From: Cyathus striatus
Lineage: Eukaryota; Basidiomycota; Agaricomycetes; Agaricales; Nidulariaceae
DNA: 64,000 nt
Assembly: GCA_025738555.1 (NCBI GenBank)
Contig: JAOVFP010000010.1
Location: forward strand, 1,178,001-1,242,000
Reading direction: 5' to 3'
The notes under the pieces were generated by a model. The model did no database searches and was not told the origin of the DNA. It saw only the letters and a program-made list of their open reading frames with translations. The translations under genes were made by a program, and so were the position numbers. This document shows, one piece after another, positions 59,661 to 64,000 of this stretch (position 1 is the stretch's first letter; each line of letters begins with the position of its first letter).

Positions 59661-60533
59661 TCAGTACATCTTGGACCCTTTCTTAGAAGCCTTGGAGGTG
59701 TCCTTTTCAGAAACAGTGGGGAGGTCTGGGTCGGTGTCATTGTCAGTGTCAGTGTCAGTGTCAGTGTCATTGTCATCTTGAGGTTTGTTGTCCTTGCGAC
59801 CTTTCTTCCCCTTGAGAGCTTTTTTGGCAGTTTTACACTCAAAGGATGTCCATAGAATGGAAGGCAGATAGTGTTCGGGACATTCAGCTGTCCTTGCTCC
59901 ATAAGCGATGGGAACAGTCCCTGGCAGTGCATAATGCAAGTCAATTGGGATGACAGATGGGCTTCCTGAAAAGTCACTTGGAATGACAGATGGGCTTCTA
60001 GAAAAGTTACTGATACTAAATATACACTGATGTCAGATTATAGAACATATAAAGATACTAGGAACTTACTGATTTGGGATAGTGGGAAGTTGCTCAAGTC
60101 CTGTTTGTAACTTCAGAACTTGTTGCTGTAGCTCGCTTTTCTCCTCCATCAGCCTGAATTTATCATCGTGAAGCTGGTTGATCCGGAATGTGGATTCTTG
60201 CAACTGAGTTCTAACCATTTCCAGTTGCTTCAATAACAATGTGAAGTGTGGGTTGTGGACTAGACCTTCAAATTGAAGCGATTTGACAGTACCAGGTTCA
60301 ATGATTGACTGGCTAGGACTTTGGGAAAAGTCATAGTTGCCATTGGGTAACGATGTCGTAAGATTGAGTCCACATGGAGAGGGAGAGGGAGATTGATAAG
60401 CAATCATTGGGACAGCCAGCAACGATGAAGATGGAGGTTGTGGAGGCTCAGGTTGACTGGGACTGGAAATATCTCCATATGCGCCATATGGAAGCATTTG
60501 GACCGGGTAGTAACGGTTTCCAAAACAGCTCAT
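59661..60533 (-). CDS. Unrecognised protein with coiled coil and Asp-Thr repeat, ORF A
   Basis: Predicted 266-residue protein. Exons 60533-60070 and 59997-59661, total 801 bases. The N-terminus is proline/serine-rich. Residues about 95-150 form a probable coiled coil (LLLKQLEMVRTQLQESTFR, LMEEKSELQQQVLKLQTGLE). Exon 2 carries two copies of SPSVIP, then YALPGTVPIAYGARTAECPE, a lysine-rich patch and a (DT)n acidic run before the stop. The layout recalls transposon-associated accessory proteins, but I cannot name it. It is the first gene of the three on the minus strand. Confidence 0.6.
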
Positions 60534-60639
60534 CAGCTACATATAAAGGTATTTGTTTGTACAGTACAATTGCTGGAATACAAACGTAAATAGCTGGATC
60601 TTATCACACTAAAGGTGTAAGTTGATTGTTCTAGTACTA

Positions 60640-61010
60640 CTACTACTAGCCGCTAGCACTTCAAGTTTACAGAATCTTACAGTGTTTTACTTCTTGGCTA
60701 TTGTCATTTCCCCTATCACCGTCCTCTCGTGGTTCGTTCTACCTCCTCACAAAAAACCCGAGTCCGATACGCCTAGGGGTATCGATTGGGCTGGTGTTTC
60801 TTCTCTGACAGCAGGCCTTATTCTATTCGTTTTTGCTATCACCGAAGGCAGCGGTGCAGGTAATGTATACCGTTTAGATTTTCTTTGGCAGGTGACTGAT
60901 AACTATTATAAATAGGCTGGGGTTCCGCACGTGTCATCGCTACATTAGTCCTATCTATTGTGCTAATAGCTTCATTCAGCATAATACATTCACCAATCTT
61001 CTACTGGCAT
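60640..61010 (+). pseudogene. MFS transporter fragment (DHA2-type)
   Basis: The plus-strand frame reads TVLSWFVLPPHKKPESDTPRG, IDWAGVSSLTAGLILFVFAI and, after a probable intron (about 60860-60914), GWGSARVIATLVLSIVLIA. This is the middle of a major facilitator drug:H+ antiporter. Everything before and after is missing, so it is a truncated relic, probably cut by insertion of the neighbouring repeat material. Confidence 0.7.
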
Positions 61011-61329
61011 CATGAGCTCAAGCTCTCTACTATTAATGCTTGTGGTGGATATATACCTTCAAGCAGTGCATAAACTACACTAAAAACTATAATGACTGGC
61101 TACCTTGTTCCAAGTTCTCTGTACATTGTCTGTACACCACTACACCCAGTACACACATTGCAGTCAGTTTAAGTTTGCTTCACTTGTAAACTTGGATATT
61201 TAGTACTCATCCAGATATGTCCCCGACTCTCCAATATCACCACGATCTGACCATTCATTCTGGAACTACAACTTCTCCTTCTCCAACCTACCTCCTCAAG
61301 CACTTTGACTTCATGGAGGTCTTTACTCT

Positions 61330-61625
61330 CCCCCACCCTTTTCACCTGAATTTCACATGAACTTCACCTATTCACGTGAATTTTACATGAATTTCATGTG
61401 AAATTCACCTGAAGTTTTGGGCCTCGATTTTCTCTGATTTTGGGGGAGTCCCCTGCAAATTACTTCACATGAATTTCATGTGGAACAACGTGAATAGGTG
61501 AAATTCATGTGAAAAACCCCACATGAAATTCATGTGAATTACACATGAATACCTGAATTCCATGTGAATGCCAGGTGAAATTCACCTGGCATTCACATGG
61601 AATTCAGGTAAACATGATTCCGTGT
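61330..61625. repeat. Palindromic TTCACATGAA/TTCATGTGAA array
   Basis: More than fifteen half-sites of the types TTCACATGAA, TTCATGTGAA, TTCACCTG and CAGGTGAA, arranged as overlapping palindromes. For example, the block ending GCCAGGTGAAATTCACCTGGC is an almost perfect hairpin. Similar sequence fills the last 165 bases of the window. Confidence 0.75.
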
Positions 61626-61676
61626 TTTCGTATTAGTAAATGTAACAGTACTTACTTATATTAAAAAAACATTTTG

Positions 61677-61770
61677 GCACCATGAAGAATCGAACCCGCG
61701 CTCACATACTATTACATAAACAAACGATTCACACGTTAAAGCAGTTAATACCACTACACCACAAAGGCGT
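61677..61770 (-). pseudogene. tRNA-like sequence with A- and B-boxes
   Basis: On the minus strand TGGTGTAGTGGT (A-box-like) is followed about 60 bases later by GGGTTCGATTC (B-box). The distance would allow an intron, but the acceptor strands do not pair well, so I call it a tRNA-derived relic rather than a tRNA gene. Confidence 0.45.
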
Positions 61771-62189
61771 TATTTCTGAATGATATCTCAGTGTATATGT
61801 CAAGCATGCAGCCATACATGGCAGTGTCAGACCATTTTGGTTAATGGCACCCTCCGACATTGCCACGTCTGCCCGTCCACCATCACCCTTCCTCCGCTCA
61901 TCCACCACCACTCATCCTCCACTCTCCTGGGCTCTCCCTTCCATCTCCCTTCGCCTCCCTTCCTCCCCTTCTGTCTCCTCTTCCCTCTTCTTTCTCACCC
62001 CCGCTTCCCAACCACTGGTGATGTCGAAGGCACACAAGGCAGACAAGGAGCAACAGACGAGGTAGGGCGGGGGTGTGTGTGGGAGGACAATATACGGTGA
62101 AGGGAGAGGGAGAGGGGTGATGAAGACAATGAAGGTTATATCAGGTGGGTAAACGAGAACGAGGATGACGAGGACAAGCTAATGACAGC

Positions 62190-63225
62190 CACCATTTCAT
62201 CCAGTGCCCCCATCCTCCCCTCTGCCTACGACACAACGAAGCCATGCTACCCGGCCGGTGAGGAAGGCGCCCTATCCCCATGTGCCCCATCCCCGCAACG
62301 TCACCTAGCGCTTCCGTCCTCCCCTCTGCGCTACAACACGACAACGCCATGCCACGCAGCCAGTGAGGACAGCTTCTGTCCCCACGACGTCACCCAGTGC
62401 CCACGCCTCACAGTACCCCTGTCCTCTCCTCTGCGTTGTGACATGACGACGCCATACCACGCAGCCGGTGAGGACAGCTACGTCCCCGCGTGTCTCGTCC
62501 CTGCGACGTCACCCAGCGCCCACGTCTCACAGCACCCCCATCCTCACCTCTGCATTGTGACAACAACAATGCCATGGCACCCAGCCAGTGAGGACACCGT
62601 CCCCCGTCTCAACTCTCCCAGCGCCCCGTCCTCCCTGGGCGTTGCGACACCCCCACGTGTCTCATCTCATCCAGCGCCCTCGTCCTCCCCTCTGCGTCTC
62701 GATACAGCGATGTCATGCCACCCAGCCGACCACAACGCCCGCTCCAATGCCAACACACACTACAAGGACGAGGACAGTGCATGAGGGAGGGATGGATAGC
62801 GCATAGCACATAGTGAGGGGGGTTGGATAGTGCATAGTGCATAGTGAGGGGGGGTGTATAGAGCATAGCAAGGGGGGTTGGATAGCACATAGCGCATAGT
62901 GAGGGTGTGTGTGTGTATAGCGCATAGCGAGGGTGTGTGTGTATAGAGCATAGCGAGACAACGCATGCCACCATTTCCATCCCCCCCTCTGCATCGCGAT
63001 GATGACGACGACACGATGCCACCCAGCATCCCCGTCCCTCCCCCCGCGTCACAACAACAACAACAATGCCACGCCACTGCCCCAATGCCACCCAGTGTCC
63101 CCGTCCTTCCCTCTGCGTCGCAACGATGACAACAACAATGACATGATGCCACCCAGTTTCCTTCCCTCTGCGTCGCAACGACAACGACAACGCCATGCCA
63201 CCATCTTTGTCCCCCCCTGTGTTGC
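62190..63225 (+). repeat. GC-rich tandem repeats with ATGCCACCCAGC core
   Basis: Four to five copies of a roughly 110-base unit between 62210 and 62720 (core: CCCTCTGCG.T...ACAAC.ACGCCATGCCAC.CAGCC.GTGAGGACA). Shorter units with the same core occur at about 62985-63215. Open frames across it on both strands are repeat artefacts. Confidence 0.75.
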
Positions 63226-63600
63226 GAGCATAGCGCATAGCGAGGGGGGAGGGAATGCATAGTGAGGGGGGGGGAACGCATAATGAAGGGGGGAACACAT
63301 AGTGAAGGGGGGGACACATAGTGAGGGGAGCGGAATGCATAGCGAGAGGTGGGGGACGCATAGTGAGGGGGGAAAGGCATAGTGAGGGGAGCGGAACACA
63401 TAGCGAGGGGGGGGCACATAGCGAGCGGGGGATGCATAGCGAGAGGGGGGGACGCATAGTGAGTGGGGGGGACGCATAGTGAGTGGGGGATGGATAACAA
63501 CAGGGACACATAGCGAGAGGGGGGGACACATAGTGAGTGGGGGATGGATAATGACAGGGACGCATAGCAAGGGGGGGGACACATAGTAAGGGCAGGGTGT
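62780..63600 (-). repeat. G-rich minisatellite, unit (G)nACACATAGTGAG
   Basis: Two blocks (62790-62965 and 63228-63600) of an 18-22-base unit such as GACGCATAGTGAGTGGGGG, more than twenty copies in the second block. Nearly every unit carries a run of four to nine G on the plus strand, so G-quadruplex formation is possible. The first block is interleaved with the ATGCCACCCAGC repeats. Confidence 0.8.
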
Positions 63601-63834
63601 ACAGTGAGGGGATGGGAGACTTAATTACTTTAATATTAATATACAATGTTTTGTTCTTGCACACCATTATAATACATTTTGTTGATAACTCACTTGGACC
63701 AGTGAAGCATGTTGTGTACTATTAACACATTTGCACAAGTGATCTGTGCCCATCTTATTCTGTTAACATATTTGTGCAAGTAATGCATGTTGTATAAACT
63801 TACCTCCACAAATACTTTTTTTTTTGTAGGAAAT

Positions 63835-64000
63835 GACATATATTTCATGTGTATTTTATGTGTATTTTATGTGAATTTCATGTGAATTTCATATTTAAAT
63901 TTCACTTAGTTTTCACCTAAACTTCACTTGGATTTCACCAAATTTTTGTGATTTTGGAACATTCTAGACAAAGGTGAAATTCATGTGGACTTCACATGTA
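63835..64000. repeat. TTTCATGTG-type repeats at the window edge
   Basis: Units TTTCATGTGTATTTTATGTG, TTTCATGTGAA, TTTCACTT and GTGAAATTCATGTG recur. They resemble 61330-61625 and may be the matching end of one larger repeat or element; the window stops before this can be seen. Confidence 0.6.

Noticed and set aside
54400..63600. CRISPR array
   Set aside because: Repeat units are directly adjacent with no unique spacers, and the genome is eukaryotic.
62609..63667. 352-codon minus-strand open frame
   Set aside because: It is made of translated minisatellite units (LCVPP, HYVSPP) with no stop because of the repeat; no protein family character.

Overview
The window is nuclear DNA of a basidiomycete fungus, most likely an Agaricomycete (mushroom-forming class). 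Genes are cut by many short GT-AG introns of about 35-75 bases. The recognisable families are ones expanded in that class: TPR-CHAT proteins, F-box proteins with degenerate leucine-rich tails, DUF6533 membrane proteins, basidiomycete sesquiterpene synthases, a fungal G-domain family, alpha-kinases and 'integrase core' transposases. I rebuilt exons by hand. For most genes the summed exon length is an exact multiple of three, and these models are reliable unless I say otherwise. Species-level assignment is not possible by eye.

Left part, about 1-34.4 kb, is gene-bearing. It holds an intact six-exon sesquiterpene synthase (2401-3750), a P-loop G-domain protein (4551-5789, minus), a long hypothetical protein with tandem WGLP repeats (5812-8742, minus), two tandem members of a small glycine-rich two-module family (12552-13254 and 13778-14499, minus), a 1457-residue C2-like/TPR/CHAT protein (15257-19919, minus), a 15-exon aldo-keto reductase (20992-22842, minus), an F-box protein (23388-24640, minus), the conserved RQC1/TCF25 ribosome-quality-control gene (25073-28063, minus), an F-box gene with two decaying downstream copies (28424-32510, plus) and a DUF6533 membrane protein with a 9-base microexon (about 32690-34402, minus).

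Right part, about 35-64 kb, is a repeat island. It contains a 1.2-kb TIR element (35939-37104), a hAT-type MITE with an 8-bp target duplication (38411-38903), a Tc1/mariner-type MITE with a TA duplication (40005-40703), and a 7.2-kb element (40886-48072). That element has terminal inverted repeats of about 0.47-0.64 kb, a 6-bp target duplication, a DDE integrase-like gene and a divergently transcribed alpha-kinase gene. It lies inside a degraded tandem array of tRNA-like units of roughly 180 bp, which resumes at 48.1-49.1, 52.2-53.3 and 55.5-56.7 kb. A third member of the two-module family sits at 51126-51968. Three closely packed minus-strand ORFs of an unrecognised family (57834-60533) lie next to a truncated MFS transporter. 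The end of the window (61.3-64 kb) is palindromic CATGTGAA-type repeats and two minisatellites.

Most promising for something undescribed: the 7.2-kb integrase element with alpha-kinase cargo, the tandem tRNA-like array around it, and the two-module small-protein family.
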